Assembly: GCF_030272615.1 (NCBI RefSeq)
Contig: NC_081406.1
Coordinates: 265,904,192-265,968,191, forward strand
Length of the DNA: 64,000 bases
From: Cryptomeria japonica
Lineage: Eukaryota > Streptophyta > Pinopsida > Cupressales > Cupressaceae
Direction: 5' to 3'
The position numbers and the translations under genes are program-made. Below are positions 36,533-47,979 of this stretch, piece by piece. Numbering within the stretch: the stretch's first letter is position 1; each line of letters begins with the position of its first letter. A model generated the notes under the pieces. That model saw only the letters and a list, made by a program, of their open reading frames with translations. It made no database searches and was not told the origin of the DNA.

Positions 36533-36537
36533 GTCAC

Positions 36538-37070
36538 ATCTTACAGTCATTAAAAGAATATTTAAGTACATTCAGGGTACTCTTGATTTTGGCCTTTGGT
36601 ATCCTAGAAGTAATAACTTTGCTTTAATGGCATTTACTGATGCTGATTGGGTTGGTTGTCTAGATGACAAAAAAGAACTAGTGTTGCTGCATTTTTTCTT
36701 GGTCATTGTCTTATGGCATGGCATAGCAAGAAACAAGATTTTGTTTCACTTTCTATAGTAGAAGCAGAATACATTATTGCTACATATTGTTGTACTCAAC
36801 TACTTTGGATGACTCAAACTCTCTCTGATATGGGTATTGTTGTTGAAAAACTAGTTTCTATCTTTTTTGACAATACTAGTGCTATAAGTTTGTCCAAAAA
36901 TCTAGTTATGCATTCTAGAACCAAGAACATTGCTATTAAATTTTATTTTCTTCGTGAAAAGGTGTTGGCTAATGAAGTTTATGTGCAATATATCTCTACT
37001 CAAGCATAGGTGGTAGATATATTTACTAAGCCTTTGGCTATGAAAGTCTTTGAAAGACTTCGTTTATGAT
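36538..37070 (+). pseudogene. Element C pol, part 3: RNase H
   Basis: Runs LTVIKRIFKYIQGTLDFG, FTDADWVG (first acidic residue), a frameshift near 36670, then HSKKQDFVSLSIVEAEYI, FFDNTSAISL, LREKV and FTKPLAMKVFERL. A TAG after STQA (37007) and a stop near 37068 end it. Acidic residues of the RNase H site look kept. Confidence 0.88.
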
Positions 37071-37381
37071 TGGGAGTTATCTCTTAATCCTTACTGTCTT
37101 AATGCTCTATTATGGATTCAGGGGGAGCTTCTTTAGCTCTCTTAGCAGCTTAATGCTGCTTATTTTGGTACTTTTTGTTGTTGCTTTCTTGATTTATCTA
37201 TAGCAGGTTCAGTTACATAGGCTATTCCTTTGTCCTTGTGACAAAGAGGGGGAGAAATATGATGTTTTCGTTCAGATAGCTCAGATGACTCAGTTTTTGT
37301 AGTTTTTATTTCAGATGACTCAATTTTTGTAGTTTTTGTTCAGATGGCTTAGTTTTTGCCATCAAGGACAAAGAGGGAGTC
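37071..37381 (+). other. Element C 3' untranslated region with two polypurine tracts
   Basis: AAAGAGGGGGAGAAA at 37242-37256 and AAAGAGGGAGTC at 37369-37381; the second abuts the 3' LTR. The words CAGATGACTCAGTTTTTG repeat between them. Repeated tracts downstream of pol are known in SIRE-like copia elements. Confidence 0.65.
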
Positions 37382-39700
37382 TGGTGACTTTCTCTTTGTG
37401 ACTTATTTGTCCTTGATGTCAAAACTAATTGATCTCATGATTCATGGCACACTTTGGTAACATATTCAGTTCATATTTGGTTGAAAGTTGGTCTTTGGTT
37501 GACAATTGGTTCACTTTGGCATACTTGACATATTCAATTCATGGCATTTACAGTTTACAGTTCATTGTTACACTCTGTTTCAGTATTCTAGATAGTGCTT
37601 TAATTTTTGTTCACTTTCAAATTTAATATGATTGATTGTAATGATCAATTCAGTTCATGTGCCAACAAGGGTTATTATTTTCACATGCGTTGATCTTCAG
37701 GTGATATCATTTTGTATTTATGATTCATTATGGATGTACATGTTGCATTGACACTCAGGTTGTTTTAATGACATATGGATGGTACTCAAATTGGCATGTT
37801 TAACTTTCTGTCATCACTTATTTTTTAAGACATGTGCAAGTGACAGATTGAGTTGGTTCTTTGTGATGGTATAATATTCTTGAAACATAGTACGATGCCA
37901 CTAATTTTATTATATTTTATTGGGATCTATTTTTACATTACAATACATATATCTTGGCATTTGGTTATCATCGGGCTCCATCTACAAGGTCACATTTACT
38001 TGAAGTTAGTCTTTATACTATGTATATATTCCACAATCGAGATTGTTTATCATTGACAACGACATGTTATTTTGTGGTTACTTGGACAGTAGGTGGCAAG
38101 TAGTTATCATAACATTGATTGGTCACATATGTTTATAATACATATTGACACTTGACTTGGAGAGTCAAATAAGCATTTCAATAGCTCACATGGATCGTGA
38201 GTTGGACAACATGATGTGGAATTTGTTTGATAATTATTATGTCAATTCCAAATGATTCTATGTGATAGCGGATTTGTAATGATTATTGATTATCATTAAG
38301 GACTTGGATGTTTGTAAGGAGAAAGGGAAAATTCAATGTTTTATCATTTTGTTCTGTTCAAACAAACCCTAGCCGCCATTTGTTGTTACAGTGATTAGTT
38401 TGGTTTTTTTTATCTTCGATGGTGGTTTTTTCTTTGCTCGAGCTAGCAATGACAGTGAAGAAAGGATAGTGAAGTGGATGTTTGACTCGATTGAGCTAGA
38501 GATGGAGGTAATCCAAGTAGTTTCCTTGTGGTTTCTTTTTGACATTTGACCAACATGAAAGAGGTAAAATCTAGACAAGATCTCTGTCATTTTGAAATGG
38601 TAATGAAAATGGTTTTTCCTTCTTCAGTTGTGAAAGTATTTCAAAATAAGGAAATAAATCTACTTATTTTTTTGATTCATTTTGAAAGGAAATAAAAAAT
38701 AGTTAAGGGTAACTATATTCTTCAGTTTTGTTTACCCAAGTTTTAACTCAAGGGTTTCAAATTGTTTCAACAAAGGTTTGTAAACTGCAAATATGATTTT
38801 CATTCTTCCTATTCTCTATATGTATGGCTTTTTGCCATTACTCTATTACATGAGTTTTATGACTAAATAGAGTCTTTAAAATTTCTAAGGGCTATTGAAG
38901 AAGATATCTTTGTATTTCAAGACAAATGTGTTGAGATTGTTTTATTTCTCTGATTTCATACAGAGAATACTTTTAGATTTTAGAGTATTCATAATTTGGT
39001 ACTGACATACACAGTATATGTTGTAATGAGCTATAATGAAAATTATTCTATTGTACACTATTAAGGTTTTGTGATTGCAAAAATTAAATGCAGTTACGAG
39101 ATCCTAGTAGTCTACATTGATTATTGAGAAAATTTTGCAAGGGAGTTGGTGCTCCTATGGAAGTTGGTGCTTCTGAATTTAGGTGTTGAGTTGGTGCTCT
39201 TTGAATGAATAAAAGGACAATTTTACGAGTGGTTTTTAATACTCCATGAGGGATTTTCCACTTAGGAAAATGCTATGTTGTGTGGTGAAATGTGTGCATC
39301 TGTGTTTTAGTCTATGTGCTGAAATGTCCATGTTCATATGTTCATGCAATTGATGTATTGCTTTGATACTATCTTTAATTTTTCATTCTATTGTTAAATT
39401 CTATTAGAAAATACTCAATTGTTTGCATAAAGTCTTGTGAAAACAAAGCAATAAAAGAAATTGTTCAATCAGTCTTATATGAACAATTAATATCATGCTT
39501 TAACATGGTTGTATAAGTGTATCTTCAATCTGCTATTCTATTTTAAGTTCAGTGTTATTAAGGGTTCTCATTGCAATCAAAAGTTTCAGTAAGATTGTCT
39601 CAAGGTTAGTACTTGCATTGCATATCTAGTTAAAAACAATTTAAATTCCACATTACTCGGATTTGCCCCCCCTCCTATCAGAGTAATTCATCTTCCAACA
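37382..39700 (+). repeat. 3' LTR of element C
   Basis: Starts TGGTGACTTTCTC and ends CTTCCAACA, then TSD CCTAT. It is collinear with 22304-24634; a GTTGGTGCTCC copy and short runs are missing, which explains the 12-base size difference. Confidence 0.92.
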
Positions 39701-40561
39701 CCTATACCCATCAAGCCTTCCTTGATTTGCATTGCCACTCGTTTATCATAAGCCCACTAGACTTTTCCAATACCGAGAATCTCATTTAAGAAATATAGAG
39801 CTAAGTACACAATTGATGATCCAAACTTGAAAGTATGTTTCTTGTCTTGTTTCATTTTCTTCAAGTTACTCAATAATTCACTAAGAAGTACAAAACAAAG
39901 ATCACATCTTTTATTCTCCTTCAACATCTGATATGCAGTTAATATTGTAGTACCAGAGACTAAGTTTTGTCTGCTAGATTGATATACTTTATGACCCACC
40001 ACCATTGAGGAGAATATCACATCATGCTCAACTATATCATCAATTGTCATGGACCGGTTGTCATATTGGGAACTGGTAACAATTGCCACAATAGTATTTT
40101 GCACTTTCCTCAGGCTCAAAATCTAATTGGTTACACTCAAGCATGTGACTGCTTGAATGGCCTACTTTGTAATATTATGTGGTATGTCCAGCCATATGAA
40201 TTCATCATGAACCCTACTGAGGATGTACCAGACCCATTCCACTTCATCGAATACCAAAAAATAAACAAACAGAGCGAAGCCCTTGTCATGAAGAATCTAG
40301 TATTCCGACTTTAGATTGCCAAGACTATCTTCCATATACTTGTTGTAGAGTGTAAGAATGTCTGTATTTCCAAGTTCTTCAATGTCCTAGTGAATGTATA
40401 CCCTTATATCTTCATTGTGAATAACGTCATACGGAACTGAAGAAAATTCTCCTTCTGGATCATCTTCAACTAATTTGAAAGGATGTCTCTTGAAAACTCG
40501 CCTTTCCCTCTCAAAATTTTTGACAATCAGAGGGTAGAAATTCTGAATGCAGATGCCATGA
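39701..40561 (-). pseudogene. Element E ORF2, 5' part
   Basis: ATG at 40561; a frameshift within the first codons leads to VPYDVIHNEDIRVYIH, then WYILSRVHDEFIWLD, ITK-AIQAVTCL, VEHDVIFSSMVVGHKVY, SRQNLVSGTT and TFKFGSSIVYLALYF. Each block lines up with D ORF2. The reading reaches GLMGIG at 39705, and the next codons (DATMRIS) are at 22303 downward, so element C split this gene. Several stops are present. Confidence 0.65.
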
Positions 40562-40965
40562 TGATTCTAGGGTTTTAAATGATAACTCGTGAACAGATAA
40601 ATACCTCTTTGAATCACAACTAGCTATAGGAAATTGTTGAATGATCGCTTCAACCTCAATTTCACTGTCGAATCTCTTTCACTCTCCTGCTCTGCTCTTT
40701 TTCTCTCGATCACATTGTGAAGAATAATCTTTTGAAATGCCCTTTTAATCTAATTTCCAGTTATAATAAATGCTCAACCTTAAAGCTTCTAGTTACACTA
40801 TTTTTCATCATTTCTTCCACTAGATTGTCGAATTGCTACAAAATATTCTCGATATCATCTGCATGCTCGATCTAAATTTTCTACAACCTTCTGGAACTAG
40901 TTACAGATCTTCACAAGGGGGTTCTATTGATCTGCATGAAAAACTCCCCCTAAGGCCAAAAAGCC
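40562..40965 (-). promoter_or_regulatory. Element E ORF1-ORF2 spacer with possible ORF2 promoter
   Basis: Minus-strand AGCATTTATTATAA (40761-40774) and a weak TATA-like GATTAAAAGG (40742-40751) lie about 180-210 bases before the ORF2 ATG, as in A and D. No convincing coding frame. Confidence 0.3.
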
Positions 40966-42123
40966 CTAGTTACCGGATGAGGTTCCATCACCAGATTCAG
41001 GTGTGGAGCCATTTTGCATATTTTGATCTTTTTTCTTTACCCACATATCTCTTATTTCATCTACCTTTACTTTTCCTTTCTCATTAGATTTGTTCTTGTT
41101 CACCAGTGCATTCTTTCTTCTGCAATGTCTTGCAATATGACCTACTTTGTTACATGCATGATAGACAACATTTCTCTACATACGCCTGAAATTATTTTGA
41201 TTTGGTCAAATCCTGAATTGGTTAGATATATGTCCAAACATCCCACATGCAAAACATCTTTTGTTTTGAAAATTGATCATCATTTTGCACATATTTGACT
41301 TAAGACCAAAATTGTTGCATTTGAAACATTGATCGGTAAAGGTAGGACCATTGGTCACATTATTCATAATTCCATTATTTATCCTACTTCTGCATTGATT
41401 TGCCATATGACTGAATTTATTGCAAGTAAAACATCTACCATTGAATTTATAGGCATTAGGTTGTCTTACTAGAGGTTTCTTTCTTTGCTGATGATTTGAT
41501 TTTGCATTGCTCTGTCTAGAACTAGAGGTTTCTCCTTTCTCATATCCAAGTCCTCTTGTGTCTTTCCCATGTCTCTAACTATCAAGCATCTCATCCAATC
41601 AGTCTGAACTAGCTTTGAACTGATCTTTGTACTCTATAGCAGTAGTTATCTCATCTCTCAAAATTATGATCTATCTTTCAAGTTCTTTCCCATCATTCTT
41701 TGTTTTCACCAAATCAAGATTCAACTGGTCATTCTCATAGGTTAATCTGTTACATTCATCAGATCTGTCCTTCAAGGATTGAGTCAAGATTTCTTTATTC
41801 TTCTTCGGATCTTCAATCTCCTTAGTCAACTTCATCACAATAGATTGCATCTCATTCTGCAAAACTGCATTCTCCCTGGCCAGCTTCTCACATTCATCAG
41901 TCTTGTCTTATAGAATTTGATTATCAATACTTTGTTCTTCTTTTTCCTTCAAATTGTCCATCAACTCCTTTCTCTTTTCCCAAGAAGTTTTTATTTTATC
42001 TTTTGGGGTTTCAATGAAGTCTTCAGCTACATTCAAATTTCTTTTCAAGCTACTCTTTTCCTTCTATGCTGCATCAAGATCTTCAAGTACTACAACAAGT
42101 TGTCTCTACAAACTGGAGTCCAT
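40966..42123 (-). pseudogene. Element E ORF1: coiled coil with zinc knuckles
   Basis: ATG at 42123 (MDSSL, then a stop, then QLVVVLEDLDAA, like D's RQQLEGALEDFDAE). Coiled coil about 42100-41580, then VRQPNAYKFNGRC. Knuckles: CFTCNKFSHMANQC, CFKCNNFGLKSNMC (His replaced by Leu), CFACGMFGHISNQF (last Cys lost) and CHACNKVGHIARHC. It ends at TAG 40966-40968. Four knuckles in the same spacing as D and A. Confidence 0.72.
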
Positions 42124-42177
42124 TGATTCAAACTTCGGGATCTTCCTCAAGATGTTAGGCTTCTTCTGAGGCACAAG

Positions 42178-42189
42178 GATCTAATACCA
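42178..42189 (-). other. Primer-binding site of element E
   Basis: Minus-strand TGGTATTAGATC, one or two changes from TGGTATCAGAGC, just after the 5' LTR. Confidence 0.75.
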
Positions 42190-42191
42190 AT

Positions 42192-43323
42192 TTTTGGAAT
42201 CAATTAACATTGAGAGGGGGGTGAATTAGTGTTTTGGTATTTATAAATTTGTTAATCTGATTCTTAATCAACCAGATGCATAGATAAGAAGCTAAAATGC
42301 AAAAACACAAAGAAAACAAACACATAACCATAACACCAATATTTTTATGTGGAAACCCAGAAAGGGAAAAACCACGGTGGGATTTTAACCCATAATATTA
42401 TTATACTATGGCCAATAGTAAAATAATATTACATGAGTTGGAATACACATGGATTCAGGCACACTGTCTAGAGCTCACTACTCAATTACAAAAGGGCAAC
42501 AACTTGGAGGAAGGCTAACTACCTTATATGATAATAGAAAATGATTATATGAGTAATGAATTGAGTAAAAAAATCTAACCATGCCAAATAACAATTCTGA
42601 TTAGGCACAAAGTGATCTGCTGCACTGTTCTGATAAACTGCTCTGTTATGCCCTGGTACTGATTATCGCACCAACAAAACTTAAGGTGCGCATGTGAAAC
42701 TACACTCAATTTCTCCCAAAAACATCTCACACATCATATCCACACACAAATGCATTACCCAAGTCGATCTTATATATTTACACTAGCAAAAATGATCTCC
42801 CACAAGTCGGCTTTACAAAATATCAAAATATGAAATTTGTATCTTCAAGTCGGCTCAGATCTTCACAAAACAATACTTCAGATCCAAAACATGTGATCAG
42901 ATGCTTCCCAAAAGTTGGCTCAATCCACTCGAACTTACCAACAACCACCAGAATCACCTCAAATAATCTAGTCCACATGTTATACCATCAATAGTGAAGA
43001 TATTCCTTCTTTACTGCTCTATCGGATATCAGACCTTCTAACATGCTAAAGAATCAACACCGGAGGATAATATTGCATGATATTCTTCTACTCATACTTA
43101 ATCAACTTAACTTAGATTACAGGAACCAAAAACACATCATTGGAAATGAGAATTGTTCACCAAAACTATACACATAGTATCACTGATAGACTTACACCAA
43201 AACTCCATACCAGATATCCCAAACTCCATACCGGATAGGATCAACAAGCTGAGTTTCCATTAATGACAAGTCGTAAGCAATATCATGCATCAGACATCAC
43301 CAGACTAGTTTCATATACCAACA
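42192..43323 (-). repeat. 5' LTR of element E
   Basis: Minus strand TGTTGGTATATGAAAC to TTGATTCCAAAA (CA end mutated). Same length as the 3' copy. C-tract CACCCCCCTCTCAATG lies near 42210-42225. Confidence 0.9.
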
Positions 43324-43431
43324 TGGTGGAACTCTTGAAGAAGATGAGATTATTGATAAAGTGTTGATATCATTGCCTCCTACTTACAAACATAAAGTAT
43401 TTTCTATTGATGAAATCCGAAGTGTGACTAC
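43324..43431 (+). pseudogene. Element F gag, piece 2
   Basis: 108 bases of gag between E and H: GGTLEEDEIIDKVLISLPPTY then KHKVFSIDEIRSVTT. This is the capsid segment that follows piece 1 in B gag. It ends in ACTAC, the TSD of H, and the next codons (VTRDMLVGK) lie at 62717 onward. Confidence 0.88.
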
Positions 43432-44686
43432 TTTTTCCCTCACCAATAGGAACAATAACTAGAGCTAAAATCCCAACCCAAAGATTGGTCATTCATTCTA
43501 ATTAGCTATTATCTCCATGACTAAAGTTCATCTGCTTGTCAACCCAGGGGTGCATTACTTGAAATGGGTCTGCATTGTATATGCACTAAGTTCATATTAT
43601 AGTCATTTTGCACTACTGCATCAACTAAATCTATTAAAAATAAACAAGCAAAAATATAACAACTAAATGGCTATAGGAAATCTTAACATTAACTAAAGAT
43701 TCTAATCAAATAACTGTTAACTAAGCTCGGAGCTAACAAACAAGAACTACTCTATCTGCTTTGGCTGCAGGAACAGTCACAAGATTTGGTTCCAGTGGCT
43801 GCAGGAACAGTTAGTCACTAGAACTTCTACTATAGCAAAGGGAAAACTTAATCTAACAAACACATAGGAATACTCACCAAGTGGGCCCCCTTGGATGACT
43901 GTATCTAGACTTCAAAAGATGATTCTATATACTCAGAATAACATAGCTTTTATTCATTGTTTTCCAAAGTTGATACAACACATGAAATGAAATAAATGCT
44001 TCAAGTTCTGAAAAAACGTTGTCTCGTGCTATCTAACCTCTAAGAAGATGTGTGGGCCTTTATTTAAAAGAAAACTACAACAAACTTCCTACTATCTAGA
44101 TCACGCCCATGAAATGAGGTGGAAAACATTTATGACTACAAAGAGAAGAAGTTAATCCACAGAAAACATGGAACTCAGCTAAACTACAACCAATAATATA
44201 GCATGGCGGTGTTATTAGATTGATGTTTTCTGAAGACAAACATAAATCAATCTGGTATCTCCTTGCTACTCCTTTACTGATTCTTACACACACCATCTTC
44301 TTTGTTGTTTTGAATTTTTAACCACCCTTGAATGTCTCCAACTTCTTCTATGACGTGATTCTCCATCTGGCTTGCAATAACCGCTTCTGCAGCAACTCAT
44401 TTATTCTGCATTAAAAAGTTAGAACATACAAACATACATATATATCTATTTTCATTAATCATAACACTTATTTATCCACACATGATATTACCTATAATAA
44501 TCCGCATGGCAACAGGAATAATAGGTCAAAACAATATAGGGTTTAATGGGTTTAGTTATCATCAAGAATGCACATAGTCAAACTTTAATACATCACATGA
44601 CTCAAACACTATACCAATGTGTGACTTAAAACATAACAAAAACTTATTAGTTATAGGAATAAAAGAGCCATTATTTCAACTCATCA
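43432..44686 (-). repeat. 3' LTR of element H
   Basis: Minus strand TGATGAGTTGAAATAATGGC to GGTGAGGGAAAAA; the terminal CA is mutated. Collinear with 59457-60459 plus 62459-62712. TATA-like TTTAAATAAAGG near 44057-44068 (minus strand). The motif GCAGGAAC repeats near 43767-43806. Confidence 0.9.
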
Positions 44687-46961
44687 TGCCCCCTAGCTTA
44701 TGTCTTGTTGATCCTCCAACAAGAGGAAAATTTCTTATCCAGGCATTGACTCGTAGATCACCTATGGTTCCTTGTCCTATAGCCAAGTTCCAATAAAATC
44801 CTTTCATCTTTTCTAGTCTAGTCCACCTTGCTTCCTCTGTGGCCTCTTCATATGGTTTGTCTATAGCCTTGCATCCCATCAATGGCCACATAAGAATAGG
44901 TGGCTTAAATATCAAGGGTAGCCAGTTATTTCTTTTTGTCCTACCCAAGTGGATATACTTGGGAGCTCTTTATGTGGTTGCGTGATAATTAGGCAGTGAA
45001 TGGGGTTCACCCTACTTTAGGTCTTCTAGAAGATTGTTCAAACATTGAACCAAACATTCAACTGCAGCTTGATTTTTATTTCCAACCAAATGCTCATATT
45101 CCTGAAATGCTTCCTCTCTCAACGATAAAACCTGGCCTCTTACATCAGGTCTAGTCAACAACTTTTGCTAGTCAAAGTACATATGTCGTGGGTTTTTGGC
45201 TTCATCTCTGACTGGTAGTGGGCAATCAAACTCCAAATTCCTGTATGTTCTAGCCTGTGTTCCCATACTGATTTCTTTTTGTATCCATGAAATCAATGCT
45301 TTTAACTGAATGCCACCAATATTCCATTCGTTGACAAAAGAGAACATAATTATGCAAATAAAATTCACACAACAAATTCTTAACAGTTGTGGGAGAGTTT
45401 TGATAAACATTATAAAATTCCCGCAAAGTATGTAAAGAAGGATTGAGATCCCTAACAATGCGATTTAGCTTGAAACATAAATATTGTTCCTTCAAATATA
45501 AAGCATAAACTCTCGACGGAGCCCTGCATTGCATCAACTCAAGAACCATGTTTTCAATGCTATCTACTTTGGTTTGCAATTCAACAATCTGATTGTCCCT
45601 CTTTTCAATCTTTTATGTTGCTTATCAATTATTCCCTATAGCCTAGCCCTTTCTTTCTCCCACTAACTATAAAATGTAAGTGCAATGGATAAACTAGTGA
45701 GAAATGAAGGGAGCTTGTGAGTTGTTACCTAAGGGCTTGAGATCTCATCAACCGGTTCTTCAAATTACTCTGCTACATGTGCCAAATTTGACAGTCTATC
45801 GGCTCCATGTCTTTCCTACAGTTGAATCTCTGTCTAACTTTCGTGCCCTAATTTTGTCGTGTCCACTGAAATGACTTCACTCACATCTCCTGTTGCTTGA
45901 GTTATTCATTTACCCCATTGACTCCTTAATTTCATTTCTTGAGTGGTTGCAAGAGCCATTGCTACAGGAGGTGTTTCTATAAGAAAATTTTCCCTTACCT
46001 TACGCTTTTTAGCTATAGGAGAAACTTGCACTACTTGAGGCCATTCTATTGTCTCTTCCTCTGCATTGCCTCTTTCTTTTTATTTTCCTTTCCTTCTAGA
46101 AGATGCTGCTCCACTTTGAGATTGAGGGGAGGGCTTCTCAATATTTGGTTCAATTACCATTTCTTCTACAACAAACAAGGATTCTTCGGCAACAGGAGGT
46201 TCATTCGCTGCAGAAACCCTAGGAGATGAGGGTTCTCCGATATCTTCCTCTTGAGCTGCAATTTCTTCTGCAACAGGAACATTTTCTTCCCCAAATTGCA
46301 GGATATCCTCGAACTCTCCCCATGACATCTGTGAGACATCTCTAAGAGACCGTTCTACCAGCAATTTGATCAAGACATGATGACTAACAAAATGGTTACT
46401 ACCCTTATGTGTTTCCTTTGCACTTTTGGAGATAAGATGATACAATAAATTCATAACATTCATCATTCGGCCATGTCGTAGATGACTCAATAATTTAAAA
46501 TGAACCGAGTGCAAATTAGAGTACTTACCATCACATGTAATATATTTCATCACATAAAATGCAACCTGGGGCCATTCTATTGGAAGAGATGTATGTTTGG
46601 TTCCTTGCTTGTCCACACTCAGAGATCCATCAGTTGGGTGAGTAAACTCTTCTCTAGCACTTCTTGCATCTTTCATCTCAGGAAATAGTTCTCCCTCCTG
46701 TAGCAACCCAGTGACTTCAAAAATTCATTTCTCTATGGCAATGACTCTTAACCCTTTGACAGAGGCCTCTCCTTCACTGTATGTGCACATTAATTCATAA
46801 GCAATTTCCTCATTAAAATATGTCAATTTTAAAATATATTCAATCCACCCATAAATCCGGAAGTAATGTTCACACGGATTGTCTTGCAGCAAAGCATCAT
46901 GAACTAGAGGCTCATGATGGATAGGGGCTCCTCCCATGGCTAACTTGGATTTCAAAAACAA
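44676..46961 (-). pseudogene. Element H ORF3: extra protein after pol
   Basis: ATG at 46961. Early part: HYFRIYGWIEYILKLTYF, VKGLRVIAIEK, a TGA, then IFEVTGLLQEGELF. Middle: LPIEWPQVAFYVMKYITCDG, YSNLHSVHFKLLSHLRH. A Glu/Ser/Pro-rich acidic tract (about 46300-46080) follows. A helical stretch (VDSIENMVLELMQC, 45580-45250) leads to a frameshift into GRTKRNNWLPLIF, ending GGMMS at 44676 within the LTR. No signal peptide or membrane segment is evident, so it is not env-like. The TGLxxEG-F and V(M)xYITxDGxY...HFxLLxHxRH blocks recur in the LINE ORF3 (54765-55301). Function unknown. Confidence 0.65.
44687..44700 (-). other. Polypurine tract of element H
   Basis: Minus-strand TAAGCTAGGGGGCA directly before TGATGAG. 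It overlaps the last codons of ORF3, whose stop falls inside the LTR. Confidence 0.8.
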
Positions 46962-47519
46962 TTACCACAACAAAATGAAAGACTGAAATATCTTGCAAAA
47001 TTGAAAATTCATGCTCCAAAACCCTTTACTTTTTTCAGTACCTTTCATCGACTATGGTGGCAGGATGAACTACTCACTCATGCCATAGGATCTCTCATTC
47101 AAAAATGATATTAGGCAAATTAAAACACATTATTGACAAGGACAAATAATTACACAACCCATAAATCGGACCATAAAACACCCCCCCCCCCACACCCTAA
47201 GATGACACGTGTCCACACATGTGAAAAAGGATAGAGGGAAGGGTATGCGGATTATGCAAATCAAAATAGGTAATAATAATAATGAAAGAGTAAATTCATA
47301 ATTAAAATAAAAATAAATAATACACATACCTGTAGTCGTGCTAATTAATGTTGCACTTAAATGATTAGCTATTCATAATATGATATGAGATGACGTGAAG
47401 TGAATGATGTGAAATACATAGATATGAAATGGGATGAGGTAGATGAGAAATTTATTAGCGGAGAATGATATTTCCATAAAATATGGAAATTTTTATTATG
47501 AAGGCACGCATGAAGAATT
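46962..47519 (-). promoter_or_regulatory. Spacer between pol and ORF3 of H, with G-tract and G-box
   Basis: No coding frame. On the minus strand an 11-base G run (47181-47191) lies near a perfect palindrome GACACGTGTC (47204-47213), which contains the G-box CACGTG. It could serve as an internal ORF3 promoter or a second polypurine tract; both are inference. Confidence 0.35.
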
Positions 47520-47979
47520 TTAAGACTGAGGACCAAGAACGTCCCCTACAGAAGCTGTAGGAATTGTGTCCATAATGTCCTCTTTAGATGTTGTAGGAAC
47601 TGCATCCATAATATCCTCTAAAGATGCTGCAAGAACTATTGCAAGAGGATTTTCTTCAGATGCTGCAAGAACTGTGGTCTTCTCTTGGTTGGAAAATTGT
47701 TGCAGGAAGTGTTCTTTTGTGGTAGGCTTATGATAAAAGCATAGTCGATGACCATTGACCAAAAGTTTAAATCTGACTAGGTCTATTATTTTCAATTGAA
47801 CTACTCCATTTAGAAAAACTTCATCTATTTCATATGGGCCCAACCATCATGTCCGCAGCTTCCCCATAGTATCCTTATATCTAGAATCATACAACAATGC
47901 CCAATCTCTAGATTTAAATTTTCTCTCCTTGATATACTTATCATGCCATTTAACCCGTTGATGTTGAATAATCTCTGTA
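47520..47979 (-). pseudogene. Element H pol end: integrase C-terminal region
   Basis: Resumes after solo LTR J with EIIQHQRVKWHDKYIKERKF, then a GPYEIDEVFLNGVVQL block and VNGHRLCFYHKP, the usual end of Athila/Tat-type integrases. The tail has three related repeats (for example LAASLEDIMDAVPT / SKEDIMDTIPT), then a stop at 47520. Confidence 0.85.

Larger units (their letters stand above)
22304..39700 (+). mobile_element. Ty1/copia retrotransposon C, interrupted by D and a solo LTR
   Basis: Flanked by identical 5-bp TSDs CCTAT (22299-22303 and 39701-39705). LTRs are 2331 bases (22304-24634) and 2319 bases (37382-39700). It holds a primer site, gag with coiled coil and several zinc knuckles, protease, integrase, RT and RNase H. 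The long LTR, the long knuckle-bearing gag and the FEMSLLGELIFFLGLQ RT segment suggest a SIRE/Maximus-like copia lineage, though phylogeny is needed. It sits in ORF2 of E, whose frame joins across the TSD. Inside it lie D (28172-34990) and a solo LTR (35755-36532). Confidence 0.92.
18460..43323 (-). mobile_element. Pol-less LTR retrotransposon E, interrupted by C
   Basis: Both LTRs measure 1132 bases (18460-19591 and 42192-43323). Minus-strand order: 5' LTR, primer site, ORF1, ORF2 5' part, [copia element C], ORF2 3' part, polypurine tract, 3' LTR. No pol motif is present outside C. Flanks are CAGTG (18455-18459) and TGGTG (43324-43328), a TSD differing at two of five bases. The host gag frame resumes in register, which supports the insertion. 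Confidence 0.88.

Noticed and set aside
44676-46961. H ORF3 as an envelope-like gene
   Set aside because: Position after pol would fit, but no signal peptide, membrane segment or fusion-type hydrophobic stretch is visible; its blocks match the LINE ORF3 instead.
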